A stretch of 46,535 bases of DNA from a bacterium (GCA_024275165.1 JAJRZQ010000045.1:1-46535); one strand, 5' to 3'. Shown: positions 26,765 through 38,903, counted from the first letter of the stretch. Made by a program: numbers and translations. Notes: generated by a model not told the origin, from the letters alone.

Positions 26765-28519
26765 ATGAACAAAAGCCTCATGCGCCTCGCTAAGGAAGCG
26801 CTTTCCCAAAAAATGCTGGAGGTGATCGCCCAAGAATTTGCTTTTTCCGCCCAAGCCTCTAACTTTAAAATTGAGTTCCCCCCGGACCCGACCATGGGGC
26901 ACCTGGCCTTTGCCTGCTTTCCCTTAGCCCGGAACTTGCGGAAAGCGCCGCCGCAGATCGCCAAGCAACTGGCAAGCCGCCTACTCCCCGATGCAATCTT
27001 TGCTCGCATTGAGGCGGTCGGCCCCTATGTCAACTTTTTTTTTCGGCCCGATTGGTTGGCCAAAGGGCTTTTAGAAGCCGCGAAACAGGATTCCTTTGGG
27101 GCCTCGGAGGAGGGTAAGGGCAAGCGCATCCTCTTAGAATACTCCTCGCCCAATACCAATAAACCCCTGCACTTGGGCCACGGGAGAAACAACCTTTTGG
27201 GCATTACCTTGGCGCGGCTCTTTGTCGAGCAAGGCTATGAGGTGATCAAGGCAAATCTGATCAATGATCGGGGGATTCACATTTGCAAATCCATGCTCGC
27301 CTACCAAAAATGGGGCCAGGAACAAACCCCAGAACAGGCCGGTAAAAAAGGGGACCAACTGGTCGGGGACTACTATGTTCTGTACGATAAAAAATTAAAA
27401 GCAGACCCGAGTTTAGAAGAAGAAGCCCGTAAATTGCTCCAAGCTTGGGAAGAGGGTAACCCCCAAACCCTCGCCCTGTGGAAAAAGCTCAACCAGTGGG
27501 TTTATGAGGGCTTTCGTTCCACCTACCAACGCATGGGGGTTGAGTTTGACCGCTACTACTACGAAAGTGAAACCTACCAGGGGGGCCGAAAGTTAATCTT
27601 AGAGGCCTTGGAAAAAGGAATTTGCCAAAGAGAAGACAACGGCGCGGTGTCCATTGACCTAGAAACCGATCATCTGGGAAAAAAAATCCTCCTCCGCGGC
27701 GATGGCACCAGCATGTACATCACCCAAGATATAAATACCACTTATTTGAAATTTAAAGATTATTCCCCTTTAGATGCCTGTCTTTTTGTGGTAGGGAACG
27801 AGCAAGACAACCATTTTAAAGTCCTATTCAAAGTCTTAGAGCATTTCGGTTTTGCCTGGGCCAACCGCTTGGAGCATATCAGCTACGGGATGATCACCCT
27901 CCCCGAGGGGAAAATGAAATCCCGCGAAGGAACGGTCGTTGACCTGGACGACTTAATGGAAGAAATGAAAAACCTCGCTTTGCTGGAGATCGACAAACGG
28001 GGAAACTTCAACCAAGCCCCCACAGAGATCAAAGAAGCGACCGCGGAAGCCATTGGACAAGGGGCCATCAAGTTTTTCATCCTCCGCAGCGGGGCGGCCA
28101 AAGAGATTCAATTTAACCCCAAGGAATCCTTGAGTTTTGAAGGGCAAACCGGCCCCTACCTGCAATACACCCACGCGCGACTCTCCAGTTTACTCACCAA
28201 AGCCGAGGCCAAAGACCGGCAAAGAGCCCAAAGCTTTACCCAGGCGACCAGCAAAGAGCGGATTGAGGTTCAACTCCTGTTGCAGCTCGCCCATTATGCC
28301 GATATTCTTCAACTCGCCGCCAAGGAACGCAACCCCGCGGTGCTGACCGGTTGGACCTATGAACTCTGCAAGCTTTACAATAAATTTTATTACGACTTAC
28401 CCATCTTAAAGGCAGAACAAGAGGTCAAACTCTTTCGTTTGAGCCTGACCCTGGCCGTGCGCAGCGTACTCGCGAAGTCCTTGCGTATCTTAGGCATTCA
28501 ACCTTTAGAAAAAATGTAG
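26765..28519 (+). CDS. argS: arginyl-tRNA synthetase
   Basis: Class I synthetase charging tRNA-Arg, 584 residues. An N-terminal Add-1 domain (1-~115) ends in [19 protein letters not shown], which contains the HIGH signature as HLGH. The KMSK equivalent is [17 protein letters not shown], a form known in many bacterial ArgS. The C-terminal anticodon-binding DALR domain includes [15 protein letters not shown] and ends near [17 protein letters not shown] 26765 is preferred over the adjacent TTG 26762, which abuts the secF stop. Co-transcription with secF and glyS is very likely. Confidence 0.97.
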   Translation: MNKSLMRLAKEALSQKMLEVIAQEFAFSAQASNFKIEFPPDPTMGHLAFACFPLARNLRKAPPQIAKQLASRLLPDAIFARIEAVGPYVNFFFRPDWLAKGLLEAAKQDSFGASEEGKGKRILLEYSSPNTNKPLHLGHGRNNLLGITLARLFVEQGYEVIKANLINDRGIHICKSMLAYQKWGQEQTPEQAGKKGDQLVGDYYVLYDKKLKADPSLEEEARKLLQAWEEGNPQTLALWKKLNQWVYEGFRSTYQRMGVEFDRYYYESETYQGGRKLILEALEKGICQREDNGAVSIDLETDHLGKKILLRGDGTSMYITQDINTTYLKFKDYSPLDACLFVVGNEQDNHFKVLFKVLEHFGFAWANRLEHISYGMITLPEGKMKSREGTVVDLDDLMEEMKNLALLEIDKRGNFNQAPTEIKEATAEAIGQGAIKFFILRSGAAKEIQFNPKESLSFEGQTGPYLQYTHARLSSLLTKAEAKDRQRAQSFTQATSKERIEVQLLLQLAHYADILQLAAKERNPAVLTGWTYELCKLYNKFYYDLPILKAEQEVKLFRLSLTLAVRSVLAKSLRILGIQPLEKM

Positions 28520-28524
28520 GGCCC

Positions 28525-29915
<1,391 letters not shown>

Positions 29916-29919
<4 letters not shown>

Positions 29920-30335
29920 ATAAAGAAAAAGAAGAAGGCAGCAAGCTAGAGCTTGATTTCAATAAGCTTGCTCAGGTTGCCGCCGGTAAAGAGGCTGTTT
30001 TGCCGGCCGTAGCGCAGGACGCGGATACGGGCGAGGTCTTAATCGTTGCCTATGTCAACGCCTTAGCCCTCCAGGAGGCCTTAAAACGAAAAGTCGCCGT
30101 TTTTTGGAGTACCAGCCGCAATGAATTGTGGATTAAGGGGGCGACCAGCGGTGAATTCTTAGACCTGGTGGAAACCCGGGTCAACTGTGAGCAGAATTCG
30201 CTATTATACCAAGTGAGGATTCGTCAAGTTGGAGCCTGCCACACCAAAAAAGCCAGCGGCGAGCCCAGACGAGGTTGCTATTACCGCAAGCTTACCCCTA
30301 CCGGGGAATTGGAATTTCTCCCCGGGCAAGCTTAA
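29916..30335 (+). CDS. hisI: phosphoribosyl-AMP cyclohydrolase family protein, variant metal motif
   Basis: Member of the HisI family, third step of histidine synthesis (ring opening of phosphoribosyl-AMP), 139 residues. Recognisable are [53 protein letters not shown]. The zinc cysteines (CHT, CYYR and the Cys in VNCEQ) are kept. The usual Mg-binding DCDGD motif reads NCEQN, so the acidic residues are replaced by Asn, Glu and Asn. I recall this NCEQNSLL form from a branch found in planctomycete/verrucomicrobial-type genomes, so it may be a functional subfamily rather than a decayed gene. The start overlaps the glyS stop. No other his genes adjoin, so the histidine role is unproven here. Confidence 0.8.
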
Positions 30336-30347
30336 CAGGGCCTTGAA

Positions 30348-30872
30348 TCAGTTTGCCTTGACCTGAATCTTGCCCCAACCCAAGGTGGACTCCACCACCC
30401 CTTCCCAGGTGGGGTCCTCGAGTCGAACCCCGTACTGGGGTTGGCTGGCGATCCAGTGATGTTTGGCCAGTTCCAATTCCAATCGGGTCTTGGAAATAAA
30501 AATACTCAAATAGCGTTGGGCATAATTGAGCTTCTGACCCAATTCGGGAGTGCGCAGCACTTCGACAAAGTCCGGATCAAAGCTCTCTTTGCCAAAGCGC
30601 TGGATGAACTGGTGAGAAAGCAGGCTGTTAAAGGCCATGTGATAGAGTTGCTCTTTCTCTACCGTGTTCTTTTGCCAAATGATTTCTCCCTCGAAGTGCT
30701 CTAGGCCTTTTTTGAATTCGATTCTGGAGCCTTGCTGTACGGGGAACTCGGAGAAGAAATTAAAACCCCTGGCAGACCAGTTGCGGGCTTTGATCCAAAA
30801 CCAATCCTTCTCAGGCTGCATCTTGATGTTGATATACACATAATCAAAGCGCTGACCACTGCGTATGCTCAT
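30348..30872 (-). CDS. PilZ-domain protein, probable cyclic-di-GMP receptor
   Basis: Cytoplasmic protein of 174 residues. Both c-di-GMP contact motifs of PilZ are present: RSGQR at the N-terminus (R-x-x-x-R, residues 4-8) and NWSARG at ~31-36 ((D/N)-x-S-x-x-G). The expected beta-barrel strands follow, with FEGEIIWQKN as the usual V/I-x-W strand. The C-terminal ~90 residues are helical and unassigned. It converges with hisI (12-base gap) and lies just downstream of gap in the same direction (15 bases), so it may be read from the gap promoter. The output target is unknown; no cyclase or pilus gene is in the window. Confidence 0.8.
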   Translation of the reverse strand: MSIRSGQRFDYVYINIKMQPEKDWFWIKARNWSARGFNFFSEFPVQQGSRIEFKKGLEHFEGEIIWQKNTVEKEQLYHMAFNSLLSHQFIQRFGKESFDPDFVEVLRTPELGQKLNYAQRYLSIFISKTRLELELAKHHWIASQPQYGVRLEDPTWEGVVESTLGWGKIQVKAN

Positions 30873-30887
30873 ACTATCCCCAATAAA

Positions 30888-32190
<1,303 letters not shown>

Positions 32191-33714
32191 ATGAACCAAC
32201 AATTCGACACGGAAGAGCCGCAAACACCCTCCACAGAAAGCGTAGAGCAGAAGGAGAAAAAAAACCCTCCTCCTCGGCAGAGCCCGGAAAAACCAGAGAG
32301 CCCAGGCGAAGCCAAGGCGGCCGAAACAGCAGCCACCACGGAAGAAGGTGCCCCCTCAAGCCCGAAAAAAGAAAATTCTGCCGGGAAGAAAACCATTACG
32401 GTCAAAAAAGCCTCTGTTTTACCCAAGGACTTTGCTCTACGCATCGCCACCCGCATCATCACCATCAATGAACGGGAGATGGACGAGCATACAGCGAATA
32501 CCCGAGTCGCTGATTTAGTCTATCGAAACCTCAAAGAACCAGAATTACATTCCTTTTTTCTAGACGCCATTGATATTCTCTTAGCCAATGAGGAAACCCA
32601 AAAATACGCGGCCCGCATCTGGACCTCCTTGACTTGGTCTGAGGAAAATCACCCCGAATACAACAGTTTTATTCTCAGCATCGTCAACACCTGCGCAGAG
32701 GGACACCGTCACAACCTGCGAGAGTCTTGGGTGGATGAAGAAACCGCCAAGTCTTTTTCTTACTTTGCCTACCTGCTGGGGGAATGTTTTATTCAAATGA
32801 TGAAGGTATCCGCGGATCTCTATGATATCGTAACAGAAATGTTCAGTCATTTGATTCGCTTTGAGATGACCCGCGATCTCGATGAAAAAGATAAAAATGA
32901 ACACCAGAAAAAAAACCCGAGAAAGCGCAGAAAAAACGAAGAAACCGGCAACTTGAACCCTAAAAAGCTCTATGATGATGTGGTTGATTTTGTTTCCCAT
33001 CGGGGGGACTTCCGTTCCGATACCCTAAACCAAAAAAACCCCAATGAATTTATCTTGATGTTGGCCGATCGCATGCGCAGCACCCGCCGTTATGTGATCC
33101 AAGACATCATGAATCGCTTTGCCCTCGAAAAGAAAAAGCAACTGGAAAAGGAATTAAAAGAACGGGAAGCGAGCGCGGAAGAGGTGATTCAAGCGGCCCG
33201 CCCCTTCAATCACGGGCTTTACCTCTATTGGGTAGAAAAAAGATATAATTTCAAATATTTAGCTGTTGAAAAAGTGAGAATCACCCTCCAGGTTCTAGGC
33301 TTTCTTTTTGGGATTGGCTCGGTTGGGGCCAGCTATTTAGGGTTGTGGGAACTCACCATTTTAGAATCCCTCATTACCGCCACCTTAATGTTTGCCTTTG
33401 CCAAAGCCTATTGCAGCCGTTATGTCTTTGTGCCCTTTTACCCCAAAGATGTCACCGCCGAACTCGAAGAGGATGTGGGGATGTTTACTCCCGTTTTTAG
33501 AAAAATGTCGAGCGGGCAGATGCACAGCTTTATCAACAAACAAATTAAACAACCAGAAAACAACCTTTTATTGCACCTTTTACCAGAATACATGAAATAT
33601 GTATTTGCCGTCATGCCCGATCGTTCCAACATCTTGATGAATAAAGAAGAGGTCAATGAAATGCTCGAGCGGCTGGAATCCAATATATCCAAGTTTCAGC
33701 GCGGCGCTAGCTAA
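32191..33714 (+). CDS. unknown inner-membrane protein with long charged cytoplasmic part
   Basis: I do not recognise this gene. The ATG at 32191 gives 507 residues; a TTG 15 codons upstream is possible but adds unlikely sequence. The first ~75 residues are Pro/Glu/Lys-rich and probably disordered. A helical, acidic region follows, beginning PKDFALRIATRIITIN, with a very charged linker around 245-265 (KDKNEHQKKNPRKRRKNEE). A K/E-rich helix with KKKQLEKELKEREASAEEV precedes two membrane helices (about 375-395, VRITLQVLGFLFGIGSV, and 405-425, LESLITATLMFAFAKAY). The C-terminal ~75 residues follow the membrane pair. There is no signal peptide. It converges with the DnaC-like gene with a 4-base overlap. 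Confidence 0.75.
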   Translation: MNQQFDTEEPQTPSTESVEQKEKKNPPPRQSPEKPESPGEAKAAETAATTEEGAPSSPKKENSAGKKTITVKKASVLPKDFALRIATRIITINEREMDEHTANTRVADLVYRNLKEPELHSFFLDAIDILLANEETQKYAARIWTSLTWSEENHPEYNSFILSIVNTCAEGHRHNLRESWVDEETAKSFSYFAYLLGECFIQMMKVSADLYDIVTEMFSHLIRFEMTRDLDEKDKNEHQKKNPRKRRKNEETGNLNPKKLYDDVVDFVSHRGDFRSDTLNQKNPNEFILMLADRMRSTRRYVIQDIMNRFALEKKKQLEKELKEREASAEEVIQAARPFNHGLYLYWVEKRYNFKYLAVEKVRITLQVLGFLFGIGSVGASYLGLWELTILESLITATLMFAFAKAYCSRYVFVPFYPKDVTAELEEDVGMFTPVFRKMSSGQMHSFINKQIKQPENNLLLHLLPEYMKYVFAVMPDRSNILMNKEEVNEMLERLESNISKFQRGAS

Positions 33715-34529
33715 CCCCCTTGGGAATCGCGAAAATCAAGCGCCTCCACCCGGACGAATTCACTCATTTCTTGCAGGCGGGAATAGATTCTTTGGAACAC
33801 CCGCTCTTTTAGAGTTTCCGCCTTGACCTCTCCTTTAATCCCCGCGGCGTCTTTATAGCTGGTGCTGAGTTGATCCGTATAATTGGTGGTAAAGTGGGTG
33901 GTCTTTTGCATATTATAACGGCGAGAGATGATTTGATCTAAGATTTGCACCTCCCAATCCGTTTTTCGTCCCTTGCCCAATTCATCTATAATCAGCACCT
34001 CCACCTCGCTGATTTGCCCTAAAAGCTCGCTTTCACTGATCCCCTTATCATATCCCGCTTTAATCTCGCTCAAAAGCCTGGAAAACTCCTGAAACAAACA
34101 GGGCACCCCGAGGTTAAAGATATAATCCTTGGCCAGGCTACAGAGCAAACGGGTTTTGCCCGTGCCCACTCCACCCATGAGCAACAACCCGCGATGATGC
34201 CCTTTTTTGTAGTTTTTGGTTTGCATGTTGACGGTATGAAACGCTTCTTCCAGGCTTTTGTTGTTCAGCGTTTTAAAATTACCCAAGACTGCGTCAAAAA
34301 ACTGGGCCGGTATTTGCGCCTGATTATAAAAGGAAATACGGCGATCCAACTCTTGACAACCGCAAGGCTGCATGTAGTCGCGCCCTTTTTCGTCGCGGCT
34401 CAGTTGATACCCCTCCCCCTGACAATAAGGGCATTGGGCATAACACCTCGGGCAGCGTTGCGCCCGGGCAAAGAGCCCCACAGGTTCGATGATGTATTTT
34501 TTGTTCTGGCAATGTGGGCAGCGGGGCAT
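33711..34529 (-). CDS. DnaC/DnaI-like AAA+ ATPase with N-terminal zinc clusters
   Basis: ATPase of the helicase-loader/IstB group, 272 residues. The N-terminus is cysteine-rich: CPHC (4-7), CPRC and CPYC about 27-37, then CGC near 57, which is enough for two zinc sites as in DnaI-type or DnaJ-like zinc ribbons. The AAA+ domain follows: LLMGGVGTGKTRLLC (Walker A, ~115-129), VLIIDELGKGRKTDWE (Walker B), HFTTNYT (sensor 1, with the usual Asn) and RVFQRIYSRLQEM (arginine-finger/sensor 2 region). It resembles the DnaC/DnaI proteins that load replicative helicase in some bacteria and phages. No phage or transposase gene adjoins, so it may be a housekeeping loader. Divergent from rpiB. Confidence 0.82.
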   Translation of the reverse strand: MPRCPHCQNKKYIIEPVGLFARAQRCPRCYAQCPYCQGEGYQLSRDEKGRDYMQPCGCQELDRRISFYNQAQIPAQFFDAVLGNFKTLNNKSLEEAFHTVNMQTKNYKKGHHRGLLLMGGVGTGKTRLLCSLAKDYIFNLGVPCLFQEFSRLLSEIKAGYDKGISESELLGQISEVEVLIIDELGKGRKTDWEVQILDQIISRRYNMQKTTHFTTNYTDQLSTSYKDAAGIKGEVKAETLKERVFQRIYSRLQEMSEFVRVEALDFRDSQGG

Positions 34530-34644
34530 AGGGCTTTTTGCTTGTCAATTTTAGGACTGACCGATAGATTGTGATGAAGAACCAAAAATTCTTTTAGGGT
34601 TCCCTAGCATAAAAACCTAGCCCCAATTTGAAAAGAGCTAATCC

Positions 34645-35085
34645 ATGCCCCTTGAACAAATTCCCCTCGGCAGCGACCACGCCGGATTTGAACTCAAACA
34701 AGAACTCATTGAGTTTTTAACCCAAGAAGGCTTTACCCCTATAGACCAAGGCTGTTTCAGTACCGAATCGGTTCCCTACCCCGAATACGGCAAAAAAGTG
34801 GCCCAACTGCTGGCCCAACGCCAAGCGGAACGAGGAATCCTGATCTGCGGGAGCGGCATCGGCATGTCGATTACGGCCAATCGCTTTAAGGGGGTACGGG
34901 GCACCTTGGTTCATGACGAAGAAACAGCGCGCCTTTGCCGCCTGCACAATAATTCCAACCTACTCATTTTAGGGGCTAGAGCCCTCAGCCCTAAAATTGC
35001 CAAAAAACTGGTAAAAATCTGGCTCACCACCCCTTTTGAAGGGGGCCGTCACCAACAACGACTCAACCTGATCGACCAAAAATAA
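34645..35085 (+). CDS. rpiB: ribose-5-phosphate isomerase B
   Basis: Interconverts ribose-5-P and ribulose-5-P (RpiB/LacAB family), 146 residues. It begins with IPLGSDHAGFELKQ. The active-site CGSGIGMSITANRFKGVRG carries the catalytic Cys and the anion-binding loop. Then come HDEETARLCRLHNNSNLL and LGARALS, standard for the family. It is 6 bases upstream of glyA. This rpiB-glyA pairing is common across bacteria. Confidence 0.95.
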   Translation: MPLEQIPLGSDHAGFELKQELIEFLTQEGFTPIDQGCFSTESVPYPEYGKKVAQLLAQRQAERGILICGSGIGMSITANRFKGVRGTLVHDEETARLCRLHNNSNLLILGARALSPKIAKKLVKIWLTTPFEGGRHQQRLNLIDQK

Positions 35086-35091
35086 GCGACT

Positions 35092-36336
35092 ATGAAAGAC
35101 CTTCACTCCTTTGACCCCGAATTGGCTCACGCCATCGACCTAGAGCATCATCGCCAAATCGACAAACTGGAAATGATCGCTTCGGAAAACATCTGTAGCC
35201 CCCGCGTATTAGAGGCTACGGGCAGCGTCTTGACCAACAAGTACGCTGAAGGCTACCCTAAAAAACGCTATTATGGCGGGTGCGAGTTTGTTGACCTTTC
35301 TGAAAACCTAGCGATTGAGCGGGCAAAACAACTCTTTGGGGCCGAGCATGCGAATGTGCAACCTCACTCAGGGAGTCAGGCGAACATGGCGGTTTATCTA
35401 GCCGAGGTGGACCCAGGGGATCGGGTCATGGGAATGGACCTCTCCCATGGGGGACACCTCACCCACGGCAGCCCGGTGAATTTTTCGGGCCTGCTCTACC
35501 AGATCGTCAGCTATGGGGTGCGCCCCGACAACCAACGAATTGATTATGACCAACTGAGGGACCTGGCGAAAAAAAACAAGCCCAAGATGATTATTGCCGG
35601 GGCCAGTGCCTACCCGAGAGCCATTGACTTTAAAATCTTTCGCGAGGTGGCAGACGAGGTCGGTGCCGTTTTAATGACCGATATGGCTCATATTGCCGGG
35701 TTAATCGCCGCGGGGCTGCACCAAAACCCGGTGCCCTATTCCCACTATGTGACCAGCACCACCCATAAGACTTTGCGTGGCCCTCGGGGAGGCTTGATTT
35801 TATGCGCCCGGGAAAAGGCAAAAAAACTCAACTCCCGCATCTTCCCCGGTAGCCAGGGCGGCCCTCTCTGCCATGTGATCGCCGCCAAGGCCGTGGCCTT
35901 TAAAGAGGCCTTGAGCGAAGAATTCAAGGTCTATCAGCGCCAGACCCTAGACAATGCCAAGGCCTTGGCCCAAGCCTTGATGGAGCGCGGTTACAACTTA
36001 ACCACCGGCGGCACCGACAATCATTTGATGTTGGTGGATTTAACCAACAAAGACATTACCGGCAAGGATGCCCAAATTGCCTTGGATTTGGCCAACATTA
36101 CCGCCAACCGCAATACCATTCCCTTTGAAACCCGCAGCCCCTTCATCACCAGTGGAATCCGCCTCGGCACCCCCGCCTTGACAACCAGGGGAATGAAACA
36201 AGCCGATATGGTCACGATAGCGAATTTTATTGATCAAGCGCTCAACAAACTTACCGATGAGGCGGCGGTCAAAGCGATTGGGGAAGAGGTCAAAGCCTTT
36301 GCCCAGAGCTTCCCCGAATTTGATGATCCTTTCTAG
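35092..36336 (+). CDS. glyA: serine hydroxymethyltransferase
   Basis: PLP enzyme interconverting serine and glycine with tetrahydrofolate, main source of one-carbon units, 414 residues. The N-terminus reads [15 protein letters not shown]. Then come [49 protein letters not shown] and [14 protein letters not shown] with the PLP lysine at 226. All active-site segments are intact. It ends 52 bases before the next lipoprotein-like gene in the same direction. Confidence 0.97.
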   Translation: MKDLHSFDPELAHAIDLEHHRQIDKLEMIASENICSPRVLEATGSVLTNKYAEGYPKKRYYGGCEFVDLSENLAIERAKQLFGAEHANVQPHSGSQANMAVYLAEVDPGDRVMGMDLSHGGHLTHGSPVNFSGLLYQIVSYGVRPDNQRIDYDQLRDLAKKNKPKMIIAGASAYPRAIDFKIFREVADEVGAVLMTDMAHIAGLIAAGLHQNPVPYSHYVTSTTHKTLRGPRGGLILCAREKAKKLNSRIFPGSQGGPLCHVIAAKAVAFKEALSEEFKVYQRQTLDNAKALAQALMERGYNLTTGGTDNHLMLVDLTNKDITGKDAQIALDLANITANRNTIPFETRSPFITSGIRLGTPALTTRGMKQADMVTIANFIDQALNKLTDEAAVKAIGEEVKAFAQSFPEFDDPF

Positions 36337-36388
36337 CCTCTGCGCAGATAAAGGGGTCAGCCCCCCTTGGACGCAAACGACGCCCTGC

Positions 36389-37282
36389 TTGAACTTCAAT
36401 CGGCTTCTGAACAGATTGGGGTTCTTTTTTTTCCTTGGCTTTTTTGTCTCGCTCACTGATTGTTCCAGTTCATCGGTCTTAATCCGCACAAAAGACCGAT
36501 ACTTTGCAAGCTCCCAAAAACAGCTGGAAAAAACCACGCAAACGATAAATTCCCTGCATCCGCCCGCCGCTGAACAAACCCTCTTTCTTCAAGCCGAAGG
36601 CTTTTATCGCTATCGCTTTGAACCCTTAAGCCAAAGCTCGGCAATGTATTTTGCCCAAGCCGCCGCAGCGATCACCGATTTTCCGGCTTTTCAATCTCTG
36701 GCAGGTTCCTTGAATTTACAAGATATCAGATATCGCTCTTCAGATAGCGCGGTACAGCTTTGGGAGTCCCTACTGAGCCTCTATCCAAAATCAAGCTTAA
36801 AGCCGATGACGCTGTACCGCCTTGGATGGGCCTACCGAAATGTAGGCACAAGGGGCTTGCCTCGAAACTCGCCTAACGAGGCTTTTGAGGAACTCATTCG
36901 TAAATACCCCCTCTCGCCTTTGGCCTCCCTGGCCAAAGAAGCGAAAGCAGTACCCTGGAAATCAAAAGACATCGCAACCACCTGGTCTCTGTTACCTGGA
37001 GCCGGTCAAATTTACCTAGGTCAAACTAAAAGCGGAGTTGTTCGTATGAGCATCGCCACCACTGCCCTTATGGCGTTATTGTTACCGATTAGGGAAGCCG
37101 CTCGCAGCAACGGCGACCTCAATTGGCAAAAAGACAAACCCCTCTTGCTAATCGGGCTTGCCGGATTGATCGCCTTGAGCTTTGACTACACCAACTCTTA
37201 CGAAGACGCTATGAAGGGGGTTGTGGAGTGGAATGAAAGGAAAGAAGATCAATTTAACCGCCGCCACCCCAATGCATTTTAA
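36389..37282 (+). CDS. exported lipoprotein-like protein with two C-terminal membrane helices (DUF5683-like)
   Basis: No ATG fits. TTG at 36389 gives 297 residues with a clear leader (NRLLNRLGFFFFLGFF) ending in SLTDC, a possible but non-ideal lipobox (Asp at -1). An open frame extends upstream into glyA but is implausible as coding there. The middle is TPR-like and helical: QTLFLQAEGFYRYRFEPL, then LYPKSSLKPMTLYRLGWAY, then EELIRKYPLSPLASLAKEA. The C-terminal part begins SLLPGAGQIYLGQTKSG, a P-G-x-G-Q-x-Y motif of small membrane proteins such as DUF5683/TM2-like families, and has two hydrophobic helices (MSIATTALMALLLPI; LLLIGLAGLIALSF). Function unknown; probably envelope-associated. Confidence 0.65.
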   Translation: MNFNRLLNRLGFFFFLGFFVSLTDCSSSSVLIRTKDRYFASSQKQLEKTTQTINSLHPPAAEQTLFLQAEGFYRYRFEPLSQSSAMYFAQAAAAITDFPAFQSLAGSLNLQDIRYRSSDSAVQLWESLLSLYPKSSLKPMTLYRLGWAYRNVGTRGLPRNSPNEAFEELIRKYPLSPLASLAKEAKAVPWKSKDIATTWSLLPGAGQIYLGQTKSGVVRMSIATTALMALLLPIREAARSNGDLNWQKDKPLLLIGLAGLIALSFDYTNSYEDAMKGVVEWNERKEDQFNRRHPNAF

Positions 37283-37454
37283 GACCTCCTGTTCTTTTTG
37301 GTAGCTGCTTGACTACCAGGGGAAACTTTTCTTAGCCCATACAGGATAAGCAGCTTGAAATTCAAATCATTATCGCTTGATTTTAATAGGCTAAACCAAT
37401 CACTCGTTGATTCAAAAAGAAATTTCTAACCCTTTTTTTTGTCTACCCAAGCCC

Positions 37455-37483
37455 TTGAACCCGTTTATTTACCTTGGGTTCAA
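37455..37483. repeat. perfect 8-base inverted repeat at the algH stop
   Basis: TTGAACCC (37455-37462) and GGGTTCAA (37476-37483), overlapping the algH stop codon. A second pairing ACCCAAG (37445-37451) / CTTGGGT (37473-37479) is mutually exclusive. There is no T-run on the minus strand, so it is not a standard terminator. The other ~170 bases between 37283 and 37454 hold only a small GGTAG...CTACC hairpin. Confidence 0.45.
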
Positions 37484-38046
37484 TTGATCGTTGGCGGGGC
37501 AAAGGGATTGGTTGGATCAACCATCTCGTCGGACTCAATCCCCATCAGCTTAAAGGCCCCATGCCATTTTGCCGGGTTGGGAGTGGCGTAAATCTCTTCC
37601 CAATCAATCTCTTCTTTCCACCAGGCCCCCTCTTCAATCTCTTTTTCCAATTGCCCCTCCCCCCAGCCGGCATAACCAACCCCAAGATAGTAAATCGTAT
37701 AAGTCGGGTCTTTTTCCTTCTTTGTCAGCAGTTCCAAGGCAGGGGAAACGGCAAATAGGGGATGATCAATCACCGTGTTGGCAACCCGAACCTCTTTACT
37801 GTGAATGGCCCAAAAAAAATCAGTCTGCACCGGCCCACCCAGCAGAATCGACATATCGTCATATTTTTCGGACTCAAAACTCATCAGCTTGGCCGCTTCT
37901 TTTAGGGTTGCCCCGGTTTCATGATTCAACATAAACCCCAAGGCCCCATCTTTACCCATATTGGCCATGAGGATTAGCGATTTGGTAAAGATCCCGTCGG
38001 TGAGCGAGGGCATGGCAATCAGAAAGCTGGCTTTTTTAGCGCCCAT
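37480..38046 (-). CDS. algH: YqgE/AlgH family protein (UPF0301)
   Basis: Small conserved protein of 188 residues, linked to alginate regulation in Pseudomonas but with no settled biochemical role. It begins ASFLIAMPSLTDGIFTKSLI, followed by GALGFMLNHETGATLKE, the family's G-x-x-G-x-x-x-N signature. Then comes ILLGGPVQTDFFWAIHS and VGYAGWGEGQLEKEIEEGAW, which are almost invariant. No signal peptide. Monocistronic: convergent with the lipoprotein-like gene and divergent from the next one. Confidence 0.93.
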   Translation of the reverse strand: MGAKKASFLIAMPSLTDGIFTKSLILMANMGKDGALGFMLNHETGATLKEAAKLMSFESEKYDDMSILLGGPVQTDFFWAIHSKEVRVANTVIDHPLFAVSPALELLTKKEKDPTYTIYYLGVGYAGWGEGQLEKEIEEGAWWKEEIDWEEIYATPNPAKWHGAFKLMGIESDEMVDPTNPFAPPTIN

Positions 38047-38107
38047 AAGTTAGTGTAGGTTCAGGTGAACTTTGAGTTCTTTCCTTTAATTTTCTCTTCT
38101 TTTTACA

Positions 38108-38815
38108 TTGAAATCAATCCTTTTTAATTTTCACCTTAAAAAGAAAAGGGGGCCGCGCCTTGCTCTCCTCCTCCTCTCCGGCTGGATGATTGCGGCCTGC
38201 GACAGCCAAAAACTGGATGAATACGGGGGGTTTTACAATGAAAAAACAGGAAGATATAAATATGTGCGCCCCATCAAACGCGCTAGCCGCCACTCTACCT
38301 TAGGGGTGAGTCAACCGAGTGAAAAAAAGCCCCAGCAGATTTGGGGCCTGGTCTCCGGTTTTTCTGAAGATTTAAAGAGTTTTTGGGTTTATATTGATGA
38401 TCGGCAATCTTATCAGATGCTCGCAGAGCATGTAACGGGCCTGAACCGAGATGACAAAAACAAACGCCTCCGGATCCACCTCAAATATGTTTCTCCCTTG
38501 GGCTCCATCCCCGATCCGGCATTGCGCCGCCAATGGCAGCCCTATGTGACCCAGCAATTAGAAGCCCTCTTTGGTCAAGACGAGGTCTATGTCACCACCT
38601 TTTACCATGAAAAAACCAAGCAGTTTTCAGGTGAGGCCTTTAAGATCATTCAAACCAAAGATGGCGAGATCATGCGCAACCTCAATTTGAGGATGGTTTA
38701 TGAAGGCTTGAGCGTCTATTTTTTCGACCCTAAGGAAAAAGAACCGCAAAAAGACTATATCAAAGCGCAAGCCCTTGCCAAAGAGCGGCGCGCAGGGTTA
38801 TGGAACTATCAATAG
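38108..38815 (+). CDS. lipoprotein with degenerate staphylococcal-nuclease-like domain
   Basis: Predicted lipoprotein, 235 residues from a TTG start: KKKRGPRLALLLLSGWMIAAC places the lipidated Cys at 31. No ATG would keep the signal peptide. The C-terminal half resembles the SNase/thermonuclease fold: VYVTTFYHE, IIQTKDGEIMRNLNLRM, VYEGLSVYFFDP and the closing KAQALAKERRAGLW. However, the R-x(4)-D-x-P-E segment that holds one catalytic Arg and the acidic residues is not present (RIHLKYVSPLG in its place), and the second Arg (normally in Y-G-R) is replaced by FSGEAF. It is therefore probably not an active nuclease. The terminator at 38830-38859 follows. Confidence 0.75.
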   Translation: MKSILFNFHLKKKRGPRLALLLLSGWMIAACDSQKLDEYGGFYNEKTGRYKYVRPIKRASRHSTLGVSQPSEKKPQQIWGLVSGFSEDLKSFWVYIDDRQSYQMLAEHVTGLNRDDKNKRLRIHLKYVSPLGSIPDPALRRQWQPYVTQQLEALFGQDEVYVTTFYHEKTKQFSGEAFKIIQTKDGEIMRNLNLRMVYEGLSVYFFDPKEKEPQKDYIKAQALAKERRAGLWNYQ

Positions 38816-38829
38816 ACCCAGTCGTCACC

Positions 38830-38859
38830 TCACCCAAGGCCCCGTTTTGGGTGATTTTT
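38830..38859 (+). terminator. rho-independent terminator
   Basis: TCACCCAA (38830-38837), 9-base loop, TTGGGTGA (38847-38854), then T5. It ends the SNase-like lipoprotein gene and isolates ndk. Confidence 0.8.
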
Positions 38860-38903
38860 CTGGTATTCTTTCACCAACACATTTAATATAATACGAGGCA
38901 TCT

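Noticed and set aside
37445-37483. Rho-independent terminator for algH
   Set aside because: Two good overlapping inverted repeats exist but neither is followed by a T-run on the minus strand; listed only as a repeat.
38887-38892. TATAAT as a firm ndk promoter
   Set aside because: It is only 11 bases from the ATG and has no matching -35; mentioned in the ndk entry but not listed as a promoter.
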